DNA of 64,000 nucleotides from Euryodendron excelsum (GCA_033060915.1 CM065396.1:1082001-1146000), one strand, 5' to 3'. Numbered from the stretch's first letter, positions 25,027 to 36,344 are shown. Translations and numbers: made by a program. The notes: generated by a model from the sequence alone, not told the origin.

Positions 25027-25889
25027 ACAAGCCAAAATTGGGCTTGGCGCCAGCCACTTAAGAAAGTTTTAAGGTCAGTAAGCAATGTATCTTTAGAAGA
25101 CTTGGGCACCTGTACTAGTGAGTACCATGCAATTTTTAGCCTGGCTTTACTAGGAGTGACTCTGGAACGTCCAATAATGATCTAAAAGGGCCGGGAATGG
25201 CCTGGGAGGCCGAAAAGGGATTGAAACCCTTAGAACAGAGTCTTGGAGGCAATAAACTTGAAAAATGATGACAGGATATGTTCAAAGGGTTGACCGGGCC
25301 ATTAGGGGCAAAACGGTCAATTAATACGAAAAGCTAAAAAAGACTTGAGAGCCTGGAAACATTAACCGAAATGTTCTAGGAGGTTACTGGTTTGATACCC
25401 AGAGCCGGTGTGGTCTGAAAAAGAGATTGGCCCATCAAGGGCAAAATGGTCATTTTGCACTCGGCGCCAAAGGTGGACCGTTCTACCATATTGGGGACTT
25501 GGGGTCTCGTCCTGGTCAACGGGTTTGAAGGGACTTACCGTTCCAAAAAGTTTCTTCGAAAACGTGCCGGACAAGATGGACTTACTGCCTCGAGAAATCA
25601 ACTTTCTCGAGTGTGCCAGATTTAATTGGAATTGGAATTGGACTGGAATTGGACTGGAAAAGGGAACTTACCGTATTCGAGAAGACGTGGCCACTAGAAT
25701 TGGACCGAACAATGCTCTAAGGGCATTTTGGTCATTTTGTCGCGATTTAGGCCCAAAGGGCCCGTGAAGCAGTTGATTGACGGGATTAGACTTGAAAAAT
25801 GGAGTTGACTCAGAGTATGTCTATATCGACTTGAATACAAGTCTGGACGAACTGGAGACTACCAAGCGGGCAAAAATGGGGTATTTATA

Positions 25890-25906
25890 GCTGCCCTTCT
25901 TTTTCT
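25890..25906 (-). promoter_or_regulatory. Polypurine tract of element D
   Basis: The minus strand reads AGAAAAAGAAGGGCAGC directly before the LTR start, as in A and E. Confidence 0.75.
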
Positions 25907-27294
25907 ATCTTTACTTGTTAAAGACAGAAAAGACAGAAAATGATAGAGTAAGAGTCACATGTTGACCGTGAGGCAGTTGGAGTGACGGACTGTGGAAATT
26001 TTCAAAAATGGAAGCTTGGAAATGGATATTGGGGCCCAAAAGGCCTTTGAAATCGAGTTTTGGCTGAAAAAAGGGCAAAGTTGCTCGGAATTGGGAATTG
26101 GCGCCACTAGCATTGGTGCCTTTGGTTGGTAGAATTGGCTTGGTACCACTACTAGTGGTGCCAGGCTTGGGATCAAAACTACAAACTTTTTAAGTTCAAA
26201 CACTTGCGGGATTTTAGAAAATTTTTGCAAAATCGAGAGTTATTGCAAGGAAACCGACTTAGACATTGAAGAAGCACCTCTTAGGGACCACAAGGGATTG
26301 CCGGAAGTAGACGCCATTGGCGGAAAGTCACCGAAAGAGAAGATTTTGCCGGAGAGCTCTAAGAGGTGAGTTTTTGAGTTTAAGTGGATTGTGATGTGTA
26401 AAATTCCATTTGAACCATGTGAATAATGGAAATTGATGTTTCGATATGTTTTGAACACTGTGGTGAGATTTTTTTTTTGCATTTTGGTGCTTGTTTGATT
26501 GAATTTAAGTCATTTTACATGATTATGTGAAGGGAGTTTCTGCAGGAATTGGGGGTTTATCCCTACAGCTTTGGGCATTGAGCTTTTAGGCTAGATTTTT
26601 ATACCGTGTGCCTTAGAAAAATGTGTTTAACAACCGTGTGAAGTTTTGTGATTTTTTGAAAACTTTTTGAATTTTTGTTTTTTAAAAAAATAGGAAAATA
26701 CTTAGAAAAATAGGAAAAAAGAGAAAATTGAGAAATTATTAGAGTTTAGTGTTTAGGAAAAGGTAGGAATATATTAGAAAACATTTGAAATGATTTTGAG
26801 AAATTTTAGGATAACTTTGAAAATCATTGATTTGTTGGAAAATAAGACAAGCCTTTTTTGAAAAGTTTGGAAATTTGAAAAGTGTGTGCGGGTGTTAGTG
26901 CTATGTGATTGTGATGTTGTAGAGTGCATGGCTTGTGTTTTTATGTTGATGTCGTGAGTGTTGTAGGGACCATTTTTTAAACGAAACTCTGCCAAAATTT
27001 TTTCGAAATTAGGGAAAGAGTTGGAAAAGTTTTGGAATAAAATCTTTTTGAAGGAAAAAAGACAAAAAAAAACCCTAGAGGTTTAGAAAATTCCTTTTGA
27101 CTCAAAGTTGGAAAATCAAAATGTGTAGGAAATTCATTTTAACACGGAAGCGGGATTTTAAAATCAAAATGTGTAGAAAATTCATTTTGACTTAGAAGAC
27201 TAGATTTTTTTTTCTTTGGTTATCCTTATTACTATTTTCTTTTTTCTACTTTTATTTCTTATCTACATATACTGTATATTTAACACTTCTTACC
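25907..27294 (+). mobile_element. Region upstream of the antisense PMD gene in D
   Basis: About 1.4 kb of non-coding DNA collinear with A 36345-37672. It holds the 23-bp palindrome (26141-26163). A GTGAGT at 26366 and a CAG at 27317 are a possible intron in the PMD gene's 5' part. The corresponding A sites are GTGAGT 36786 and CAG 37677. On the element's own sense strand this is 3' untranslated sequence. Confidence 0.6.
26141..26163 (+). promoter_or_regulatory. 23-bp palindrome upstream of the antisense gene, D
   Basis: Arms TGGTACCACT and AGTGGTGCCA around ACT; nine of ten positions pair. Same length and spacing as the LTR promoter palindrome. A's equivalent is at 36561-36583. Confidence 0.68.
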
Positions 27295-28902
27295 TTGATT
27301 TACCTTTCAAGGATAACAGATACGGGTGATGATGGTTCCGAGAGGAGACGCTGCTCCAGGAAGGTAGCCCAGACATATTCTGCCAATGATTCCAGTCGAT
27401 CCAGGGCTAGCCAGCTATCTGCTAGACAGGCATCGTCTAGTCAAAGTGGACGGGGGAGTAGGCCACCTATCGACCCCTTTCCTCCAGTTGAGCAGGCCCT
27501 TGAGGAGGAGATTGGTGCAGAGGAGGTGGTACCGGGTCTTGGCGATCAGGTGACTGGTTAAGGGAGAGCCTCCTTAAGAAATAGACAGACGGATGCTGAT
27601 CTAGGCAACCTGGAGATACCAGATATTCCACCGCTGGGAGATCTTGCCTATCATCCCAGTGTGTATTCTAGACAGCATTTGCCCCTTTTGTGGGTACACA
27701 CAGCTTTTAAAGGTGCTGTTCACCAGGTGTTTGTGACCATGTGGTAGGCCGCTTCATCCTATCGGGCTTTCTTGGCTAAGATTAGGTTTGGGGCTTTCAT
27801 GGGATTACAAGCTAACCACCTAAACCAACATCTGGTACTGGCACTTATCAAGAGGTGGTTTGGAGAGATCGAGACCTTCCATTTTGTTGGCTTTGAGCTG
27901 GGTCCTACCCTCTTGGACTAGGCTATCATCAAGGGATTTTCCTTCATCAGTTGGCGGATCAACTTACAGTCAATCAGTAGAGACGAGGCATGCATTCTGC
28001 CAGACTTGCCCCTACCCGCACATTCTGCTTTCCCAGTTTCCTAGCTCAATCGGGATGCCAGTACCTTTACTATTGAGCCACCATCTGTTTGACGAGACAT
28101 CATGAGGCGGCGACTTGTTCTATACATCATCTTCAGCTGCTTTTGTAATAACAACAAGTCACTCGTGCCTTTTCGACTGGTGAGTATAGTAGCTAATCTT
28201 GGGGCTTTGTCTAAGCTGGATTGGGGGTCCTTTTCCTTTGGCTGCTTCCTACAATCGATGCGGGTCCAGACCTCCTCTCGTTGGGGTAGCATGACTGGTT
28301 TTTGGTCTTTTCTTGTCTGATGGAGCTACGAGTACCTGCCTGTTCGTCGCCTTGCGGTTATTGAGGATGGCCTTTATCCTCGTGCTTTGAGGTGGGCTTG
28401 TGACCGGGTGTCCCAGTGATCGGAGATTACTGACTTCGTGACGCTACGGGCAAACCTGGAGTTGATCGAGGCAAGGGACGTGACTTGGCGGCCTTTTATT
28501 GGATTGGCTCATTATGAGACGGTGCGGTACTTGGTCCTGTTGTCCCTGTCGAGGGCTACTTTTCTCAGCGACGATTCTTAGGAGTCCTATCTAGGAGATC
28601 GACACTGGAGGCAATTTCATGAGGAGTTCCGATCAGTAGGAGATCCGCTAGAGTATATGTTTGGAGCTTTGGTGGCAGAAGTGCCTATCCCCTATCAGGA
28701 GCGTCAGCCAAGTGCCGGGTTCTTGCTTCCTCTAGAGTATATGTTTAAGGTAGTAGTCGGCAGATACGCTATGGGCCAGGAGGTGGTCGACAAGTGGCAC
28801 CGTGCCGAGGGATACGTGCCCTAGGCTGAGTTTACAGCTGTGAGAGACCAAAGAGATTGATACCAGACAGAGTGAGATGAGTACCAGGTAGAGTTAGCTT
28901 CC
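27295..28902 (+). pseudogene. Antisense plant mobile domain gene of D, decayed
   Basis: A homologue of A 37673-39346, antisense to element D. One reading frame holds throughout, with eleven in-frame stops (27559, 27745, 27919, 28042, 28090, 28318, 28417, 28579, 28822, 28858, 28873) and no net frameshift. None of these stops is shared with A, so the ORF was probably intact when the two copies were made. PMD-like words kept include FHFVGFELGPT, FSCFCNNNKSLVP and WGSFSFGCFL. The start ATG seen in A is ATA here. About 13-15 codons near 28745 are lost and replaced by a second copy of a CTAGAGTATATGTTT word. The 3' end is fused to a gag fragment. Confidence 0.8.
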
Positions 28903-29083
28903 TTATTCCTCCCAGCATTGTCAGATTGAAGCACAATCCTTGGGTTAGTAGGTTTAGGATCTTTGGACGAGGTTATGGATGACGACGGGATTGCAGTAGT
29001 ATCCTTCATGGCCATAGTTCGAATGAGTTTGAGCATTTCATCCATCTTGGTCCTCATTTTGTTGATCTCTTTTCGAGAGACCT
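28903..29083 (-). pseudogene. gag: gag N-terminal fragment of element D
   Basis: Minus strand, matching about residues 10-70 of A's gag (MRTKMDEMLKLI, then SSSITSSKDP). It is joined on the left to the end of the PMD gene by a deletion of about 3.9 kb relative to A, and cut on the right by the 5' LTR of B. Confidence 0.8.
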
Positions 29084-30580
29084 TATAAGCACCCCATTTT
29101 TGACCGCTCGGCGGTCTACAGTCCGTCCAGACTTGTATTCAAGTCAATGTGGACATATTTTGAGTCAAATTAACTTTCCAAGTCTACTCTCATCTATCCA
29201 TCGCTTCGCAGGCCTGTCGAGCCCAAATAGTGGCAAAATAACCAAAATGCCCTTGGGAGCATTGTTTGGTCCAATTCTAAATTAGGCACGTCTTTCCAAA
29301 GACAGTAAGTCCCTTTTCTAATTCCAACAGGCACATCTTTCCAAAGGTGGTAAGTCCCCTTTTCAATTCCAATTCCAATCCCTCTCTCGAGAAAGTTGAT
29401 TCCTCGAGACAATAAGTCTATCCAATCTGGCACGTTTTTCAAAGAAAGTCTCTTTGGAATGGTAAGTCCCTTCAAACCTGTCGACTGGGACGAGACTCCA
29501 AGTCCCCAAGATGGTAGAACGGTTCACCTTTGGCGCCTACTAGCCTACTAATACAGAAATGTCCGTTTCAGCACACCTTTCGAGAAAGTTAACTTCTCAG
29601 GCGCTGAATCCTTTTAGCAGCTTCTTGAGATTAGGCAGTCTCGGGAATGATCGCGAACCGTTAGAGTAGCGGAAGTACTCGTAAACATCGCAACCGTTAG
29701 AGTAGAGGAAATACTCGCAAACAGATCGATATAGGGAATTGCCAACAAACCCCTGTATCATGGGACCGCCGTCAGAGTGGCGGAAGCACTCAAAACCCAG
29801 GTCAACACCGGTGCCTGCTAGCCTTTTTCAATGAAAAATGACCAAATTGCCCCTAGGGCTATTTTTGGCACGTTTCTCGAGATAATACCTAAGTCTTCAG
29901 AACGGTAATTCCACCCTTCCAGGATTGTCTTAAAAGCAATCTGGCATGATTAGATGCCTTCTAGTTAGTTTTGGGCCAATTTCGAGACTTTCTGGTCAAG
30001 ATGACCATTTTGTTCCTAGGCATCCAAATGCCTCGGGGACCACACCAGCTCTGGGAATCAAACTGCTAACCTCCTGAGAATACTTTTTATAGCATCCTTG
30101 ACCTTCATTTATCTTTCTGGATCATTTCAAGTCAATTCCGGCAAACCCAGTGTAAAATGACCATTTTACCCCTAATAGGCTGGTCGCCTTTTCCGACCAC
30201 ACCGGCTCTGGGTATCAACCCAGTAACCTCCTGAGGCATTCTAAATAATGTTTCCAAGCCTCGAATCTTTTTCAGGGACATTCCGAGTCCATCTCGGTAG
30301 TTTTCCGATCCAATTGACCATTTTGCCCCTAATGGCTCGGTTAACCATTTTGACAAATCTTGTCATCCTTTTTTAAGTCTACTACCTCTGGGACACTGTT
30401 TTAAGTGTTCCTGTCCTTTTTTGACCTTCTGGGCCATTCCCGGTCCCTTGAAACCTTCCCGGACCTTCCGGAGTCACTCCTAGTGAAGTTAGGCTAAAAA
30501 TTGCATAATAGCCACTAATACAGGCCCCCAAATCTTCTCAAGATACGTTGCTTGCCGACCTTAAAACTTTCTTAACTGGC

Positions 30581-30603
30581 TGGCGCCATTAGTAGTGGCG
30601 CCA
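30581..30603 (+). promoter_or_regulatory. 23-bp palindrome upstream of TATA, 5' LTR of B
   Basis: TGGCGCCATT, AGT, AGTGGCGCCA: nine of ten positions pair, 53 bp before the TATA box. Confidence 0.78.
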
Positions 30604-30656
30604 ATGTAAACTTTGGCCTAGCGCCACTGCAACAAGCGCTATGTCATTCCTTTGTC

Positions 30657-30664
30657 TATAAATA
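30657..30664 (+). promoter_or_regulatory. TATA box of the 5' LTR of B
   Basis: TATAAATA followed by CAAAGCC, in the standard position for the family. Confidence 0.8.
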
Positions 30665-33600
30665 CAAAGCCTCCTCCAACGTGAAAGAGGTCTAAAAACT
30701 CAGTCTAAAAACCCTACTCTTCGATATATAGAGCTCGTAGCCTTCCAAAACCCTAGTCTCCTTCAGGTTTTCCAAACCCTAGCCTCCGTACACAAATCCT
30801 AGCCTCCTATATACTCATACACTCTTATGTACTCATACACTAGCCTCAAACCCTCAATTGAAGGCTTGGATTGCTGCAACTACGAAGTTCTGAAGATCGA
30901 AGACAAACTCTTGAAGATTGAAGTAAAGACCGAAGCGAAGCAAGCAAAGCTAAGCAAAAAAAAGAAGACACAAGGTAGGCTTCTTAATTACGTTTATGCA
31001 TCTTCCCCCTCTCTTCTCTCTCCTAACCCACTTGAGTTTTCTTCTATTTTAATCCCCCATTGTCGCGCCCAGATTTTTCCCACTCGAGGAATACTCACAC
31101 AAGCGGAAAAAAAGCTGTACTCTCTCGTTAGAACTCATCCTCCTAGAAGAATGAGTGCGACTAGGTTTAAATTGAAATTTTGATTTGAATAAAGGGCTTT
31201 CGAAAAAGATTCGGAGTCGCAACCTAACTTGATTACGGTGAGTTAGGTCACCTAAAAACTAAGAATAATCCGAAGACTACACTTAGGGTTTTTGAAAACG
31301 GTTTTGAAAATACAACCTCTAGAGAGGGTTTTTAAGAAAACAGGTTGTTTGGCAACCTTTGAAAAATATTTAGCCCTTTTTGAAAAATAACTTCTTTTTG
31401 GTCTTTCGAAAACAGTGATCTAGGTTTAGAGGTTGGTTACGTGTAGGGAAGACGCACTAAGCCATCACCCTACCCCGCCCTTTCGGTACCTACATGTCAA
31501 TCTACCCTAGATTCAACCAACTATAATTCAATCCTACCCACTTTGAAAAACAATGCTTGAAAAGAAACTAACATGATGTATGATATGCAAATGCAAGTTA
31601 AGAGAATTGAAAAATAGATTTCAAAAGAGATTGATTTGAAAATAGATTTGAAGAGATGGAATTGAAATTGGAAAGTTTGAAAATTGAAAGTAGAAATTTG
31701 AAAATAGAAATTTTGAAATTGGAATTTTGAAAATAGATTGGAATTTGAGATTTAAAAAATGTGGAGACTGCACCCATGAGGGTGGAATTGAAAGTTTGAA
31801 AAGTGTTGTGACCGCACCTATGAAGGTTGCCTACATATCCCTTTGGGGGAATCAGGTCAGTCGTAGTTCGGACAAGAGTCCGATGGAAAAGAGATTGATT
31901 TGAAGAGAGAGAGATTGGATTGGAAGAAAGAAATTGAATTGAAAATTGGATTTGATTTGAGATTAGAAGAGGAGATTGGAAATTGAAATTGAGAAGATTG
32001 GACTTTGATTTGAAGAGATAGATTTGGACTTGTTTTAGAAAGATGAAGGTTTAAGAAACCTAGACTTAAGAAAGATGAGACTTAGGAAAGACTCAAGAGT
32101 TTAAGAAAGATTAGATTTAGGAAAGGTTTGAATTAGGAAAGTTTTGAAATTAGGAAAGTTTGGAATTTAAGAAAGTTTGGACATTGGAAAGTTTTGAAAA
32201 TTGGAAAGTTTGAAATTTAGAAAGTTTTGAAATAGGAAAGTATTGAATTTAGAAATGTTTTGAATTAGGAAAAGTTTAGTTTAAGAAAGGCTTAGAATTT
32301 AGAAAGTTTCAAGTTAATAAAATTTTGAATTTGGAAAGCTTAGAAATTGGAAAGATTTGAAATTTGAAAAGTTTAGAATTTAGGAAGTTTTAGATTTAGA
32401 AAGTCTTAACTTAAGAAAGTTTTGAATTTAGAAAGCTTAGAATTTTAGAAAGATTTGACATTTAGAAAATTTAAAATTTTGAAAGTTTTAGAGTTTGAGT
32501 TTTATAAAATCTTGAAATTAGGAAAGTTTGAGTTTAGGAAAGATTTGAACACTTGGATTTGGAAAGTTATGATTTGGAAAGAAGGTAGAATTAGGAAAGA
32601 GTTGAATTTAGAAAAGATTTGAAAGATTTTTATGTTCAAGTTTTGGAAACTTAAGATTTAGGAAATTGGAAGTTTAGGACGGATTTGAATTAGGAAAGAT
32701 TTAGATTTTGAAATTTAAGGAAAGATTTAAAGTTTAGGTTTAAGAAACTTATGCTTTAAGAAAGTAGGAAATTAGGAAGGAGTTGAATTAAGAAAGGTTT
32801 GGATTAGAAACGGGTTGGATTTGGTTTTGAAAGAGAAGGTTTGATTTTGTTTCCAAAAACGGAGGATAGGATCTAGTTTCCTAAACGAGAAGATTGGATT
32901 TGGTTTCTAAAAGGGAAGATTTGATTTGACAAGGATTTGGAAAGGGAGATTCTAGAAACCCTAGATTTGGAAAATTATAGTTTCGACATAGAAAATAGGT
33001 TTTGGAAACGTGTATCGTTTGGATGTGAAAACAAGAGGTTTTGGAAACCTAGGTTTGGGGCAAAGTTTGAAAATCATGTTTTTGGAAAGAAAATTAGGGT
33101 TTCCTAATTGTGGGTTCTAGGGCTTGACTTGGGCTCTAAGGAAAGAGTTTTTGGAAAGTGCGTTTTTGAAAACAAAGATTTTGAAAGGAAATCCTAAATA
33201 GGAGTTTCTAGAGGGAAGAATTTTGGAAAGGATAGTTTTTGGAAAGAGATTTTTAAAGAAAAGGAGTTTTTGGAAAGTATGTTTTTGGAAACGAAAGTTT
33301 TGGAAGGAAAATCGTATAGGGGAATTTTTAGAAGGAAGATTTTGGAAAGAGAGTTTTTTAGAAAGATTTTTGGAAGGAGATTGTTGGAGAGAGTTTTTTA
33401 GGAAAGTGAATTTTGAGGAGAAAGAGTTTTTGGAAAGGAGTTGAAAAAGGAAGCTTTGAAAAATAGATTTTGGAGGGAGTTTTCGAAAACAACTTTGAAG
33501 AGAAGAGTTTTAGGAAAGTATATTGAAAGAGATTTTTTAGGAAGAGATTTGAAAAGAAAGTTTTTGGAAGGTATGAAAACGTCTCACTTCCCTAAAGCGA

Positions 33601-34463
33601 TTCTAGCCATAAGAAGGCTAGAACCACTTTAAGAAGTGGTTTTGGAAAACAATAAGATTTGAAAATATAGACCAAAAAGGTCACTTTTAATGTAACACTT
33701 TCCTAAAGCAACCCTAGCCATGGAAAGGCTAGAATCACCCTAGAATTGTGGTTTTGAAAACAAGTTTTTGAAAAAGAGATTTTGATGTAATTTTGAAAAC
33801 AAGTTTGAAAACGATTTTGAAAATGAGTTTGAAAACAAATTTTGGAAGATGCAAGATCATGATATGCACAATGCAAATTTGGGGTCGTGAACATACAAGG
33901 CTAAGGCTTCACCACATAATCAAGGGGGCCGGACCCACGTGGTCTCTGGTTAGACTAGAAGAAAGCCCCCAACACGGTGGCTCTCCAATAGGCCAATCCT
34001 ACACATGGACCGGGAATCCCCTTGTTTCAAGCATGCAAATAAAGGGGGGGGGGCGAAGAGATGGGGGATTAAAATAGAGAAAACCCAAGTGGGTTAGGAG
34101 AGAGAAGAGAGAGGGGGGAAGTGTAGAAATTTAAATAGGGAGCCTACCGTATGTCTTGTTATTTTGCGCGCCTTGCTTTCTTCGGTTTTCAGTCTTGATA
34201 TTCGTCTTCAATCTTCAAGAGCCGCCTTCAATCTTCAAACTTCAGAGTGCATCTCTTCAAGTCTTCGAATGAGGGTTGAAGGTTAGTGTATGAGTGTATG
34301 GGGGTGTGTATGAGTGTATAGGAGGCTAGGGTTTAGTATATGATGGTTAGGGTTTGGAAAACCTAGGGAAACTAGGGTTTAGGAGGTGCTCGAGTTTTGT
34401 ATATCGAAATATAGGATTTTTAGATTGAGTTTACGCATCCCTTTCACGTTGAATGAGGCTCTG

Positions 34464-34471
34464 TATTTATA
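34464..34471 (-). promoter_or_regulatory. TATA box of the 3' LTR of A
   Basis: TATAAATA on the minus strand, followed by CAGAGCC. Confidence 0.8.
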
Positions 34472-34524
34472 GAGGTTGGACAACACTGGCGCTTGTTGCA
34501 GTGGCGCTAGGCCAAAGTTTACAC

Positions 34525-34547
34525 TGGCGCCACTCCTAGTGGCGCCA
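34525..34547 (-). promoter_or_regulatory. 23-bp palindrome upstream of TATA, 3' LTR of A
   Basis: TGGCGCCACT, CCT, AGTGGCGCCA: a perfect 10-3-10 inverted repeat, 53 bp from the TATA box. The equivalent in the 5' LTR of A (about 48569-48591) has lost two pairs. Confidence 0.8.
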
Positions 34548-34937
34548 TGCCATTTTTTGGCTTGGCGCCAGCCATTTAGGAAATGTTTAAGGTCGGCAAG
34601 CATCATATCTTTGACTAGATTTGGGCACCTGTACTAGTGACTACCATGCAATTTTTAGCCTGGCTTCACTATGAGTAGCTCCGGAAAGTCCGGGAATGAT
34701 TTGAAGGAGCCGGAAATGACCCAAAAAGCCATAAAGGAGCAGGAACACTTAAAATAGTGTCCTGGAGGTATTTGACTTGAAAAGTGAGGATAAGATGTGT
34801 CGGAAAGGTTGACCGGGCCTTTAGGGGCAAAACAGTCAATCGGACCGGAAAACTACCGGGACAAACTCGGACTGTCCCAGAAGAAGCCTTTGGATCTAAA
34901 AAAATTATTTAGAATGTTCTCAGAGGTTTCCGGTTTG

Positions 34938-35300
34938 ATCTCCAGTGCCGGCGTGGTCGGAAAAAGAGACCGGCCCACTAGGGGCAAAACGGTCATTTCA
35001 CACTAGGTTGGCCGGTACTGACTCGGAATGATTCAGAAAGGTAAAAGGAGGTTGAGAACACTATAAAAAGTAGTCTCAAGAGGTTATCAGTTTGATACCC
35101 AGAGCCGGTGTTGTCGAAAAAAGAGACCGGCCCACCAGGGGCAAAACGGTCATTTTATAGGGGGTCGGCCGGAACTGACTCGGAATGATTCTGAAAGGTA
35201 AAGGAAAGTTGAGAATACTATAAAAAGTATTCTCAGAGGGTTACCGGTTTGATACCTAGAGCCGGTGTGGTTCCTGGGGCATTCGGATGCCAAGGGGTGA
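34938..35300 (-). repeat. 156-bp tandem repeat in U3, 3' LTR of A
   Basis: The word GATACCCAGAGCCGG recurs at 34938 (altered), 35094 and 35251, a period of 156-157 bp. The same repeat has three marks in A's 5' LTR (48981, 49138, 49295), four in H (58143, 58299, 58455, 58612) and three in B's 3' LTR. Confidence 0.85.
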
Positions 35301-35526
35301 AATGGTCATCTTGACCGAAAAATCTCGGAAAAGGTCCAAAGGACAGTTTGGTCATTTTTTACCGAAGTGGGCTGACAGACACTGGTGTTGACCTAGGTTT
35401 TGAGTGTTTCCGCCAGCCTAACGGCGGTCGTCGTGACACAAGGGTTTGTTGGCAATTCCATATATCAACCTATTTGTGAGTATTTCCGCTACTCTAACGG
35501 TTTTGTGAGTATTTTCGCTACTCGGA

Positions 35527-36136
35527 CCGTCTCGAGGAATAAACTGTCTCTAGAAAGGGATTGGAAAGGGGACTTATCGTCTCCGAAGAGACGCGCCTGC
35601 GTTGGAACCGTCTCGAGGAATAAACTGTCTCGAGAGTGGGATTGGAAAGGGGACTTATCGTCTCCGAAGAGACGCGCCTGCGTTGGAACCGTCTCGAGGA
35701 ATAAACTATCTCGAGAGTGGGATTGGAAAGGGGTCTTATCGTCTCCGAAAAGACGTGCCTAGAGTGGAACCGTCTCGAGGAATAAACTGTCCCGAGAGTG
35801 GGATTGGAAAGGGGACTTATCGTCTCCGAAGAGACGCACCTGCGTTGGAACCGTCTCGAGGAATAAATTGTCTGAAGAGTGGGATTGGAAAGGGGTCTTA
35901 TCATCTCCGAAAAGACGTGCCTAGAGTGGAACCGTCTCGAGGAATAAACTGTCTCGAGAGTTGGATTAGAAAGGGGTCTTACCGTCTCTAAAAAGACGTA
36001 CCTGGAGTGGAACCGTCTCGAGGAATAAACTGTCTCGAGAGTGGGATTGGAAAGGGGTCTTATCGTCTCCGAAAAGACGTGCCTGGATTGGAACCGTCTC
36101 GAGGAATAAACTGTCTCGAGAGTGGGATTGGAAAGG
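35527..36136 (-). repeat. 81-bp tandem repeat in U3, 3' LTR of A
   Basis: CCGTCTCGAGGAATAAA recurs at 35527, 35608, 35689, 35770, 35851, 35932, 36013 and 36094, exactly 81 bp apart: seven full units and a partial one. Each unit has the hairpin CGTCTC-CGAA-GAGACG or a variant, and a pair of CTCGAG sites. Two unit types (GACGCGCCTGCG and GACGTGCCTAGAG) alternate irregularly. Because 81 is a multiple of three, frames stay open across units. Confidence 0.93.
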
Positions 36137-36324
36137 AAAGGACAATGCCCCTAAGGGCATTTTGGTCATTTTGCCTTTATTTGGGCTTGACAGGCCCGCG
36201 AAGCAATGGACAGACGGGATTTGGACGTAGAGAATTGGTTTTGACAGGAATATGCCCACAATGACTTGAACACAAGTCTGGACGGAGTGTAGACTGCCGA
36301 GCGGTCAAAAATGGGGTGTTTACA

Positions 36325-36344
36325 GTTGCCCCTCTTTTTCTGTC
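36325..36344 (-). promoter_or_regulatory. Polypurine tract of element A
   Basis: The minus strand reads GACAGAAAAAGAGGGGCAAC directly before the LTR start TGTAAACACC. Confidence 0.85.

Larger units (their letters stand above)
21736..25889 (-). mobile_element. 3' LTR of element D (4.15 kb)
   Basis: Plus-strand reading starts TGTCGCGCCTAG and ends GGGGTATTTATA (sense start TATAAATACC, decayed from TGTAAACACC). The polypurine tract on the right shows this is the 3' LTR of a minus element. TATA is at 24943-24950. About 1 kb shorter than A's LTRs: it lacks the 81-bp array and has fewer 156-bp units. The G-poor sense tract covers about 22250-24010. Confidence 0.87.
29084..31060 (+). mobile_element. 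5' LTR of element B, first part
   Basis: Starts TATAAGCACCCCATTTTTGA inside D's gag, with left flank GACCT. It runs through U3 and the TATA box and breaks at AATCCCCCAT, where element A is inserted; it resumes at 50288. Together the two parts are about 4.96 kb. Confidence 0.87.
31061..36324 (-). mobile_element. 3' LTR of element A (5264 bp)
   Basis: Plus reading TGTCGCGCCCAG ... GGGGTGTTTACA. TATA on the minus strand at 34464-34471; palindrome at 34525-34547. U3 (about 34470-36324) holds 156-bp and 81-bp tandem repeats. R/U5 (31061 to about 34440) holds the conserved block (31435-31497) and a long tract of GGAAAG and TTTTGAA words (31600-33570). Open frames inside are by-products of these repeats. 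Confidence 0.9.

Noticed and set aside
33223..33632. Lys/Phe/Trp-rich open frames in R/U5 (also at 47226-47692)
   Set aside because: Low-complexity GGAAAG/TTTT tract; composition explains the open frame and the copies do not preserve it.
35520..36140. CRISPR-like array
   Set aside because: Units are direct repeats without unique spacers, in a plant LTR.
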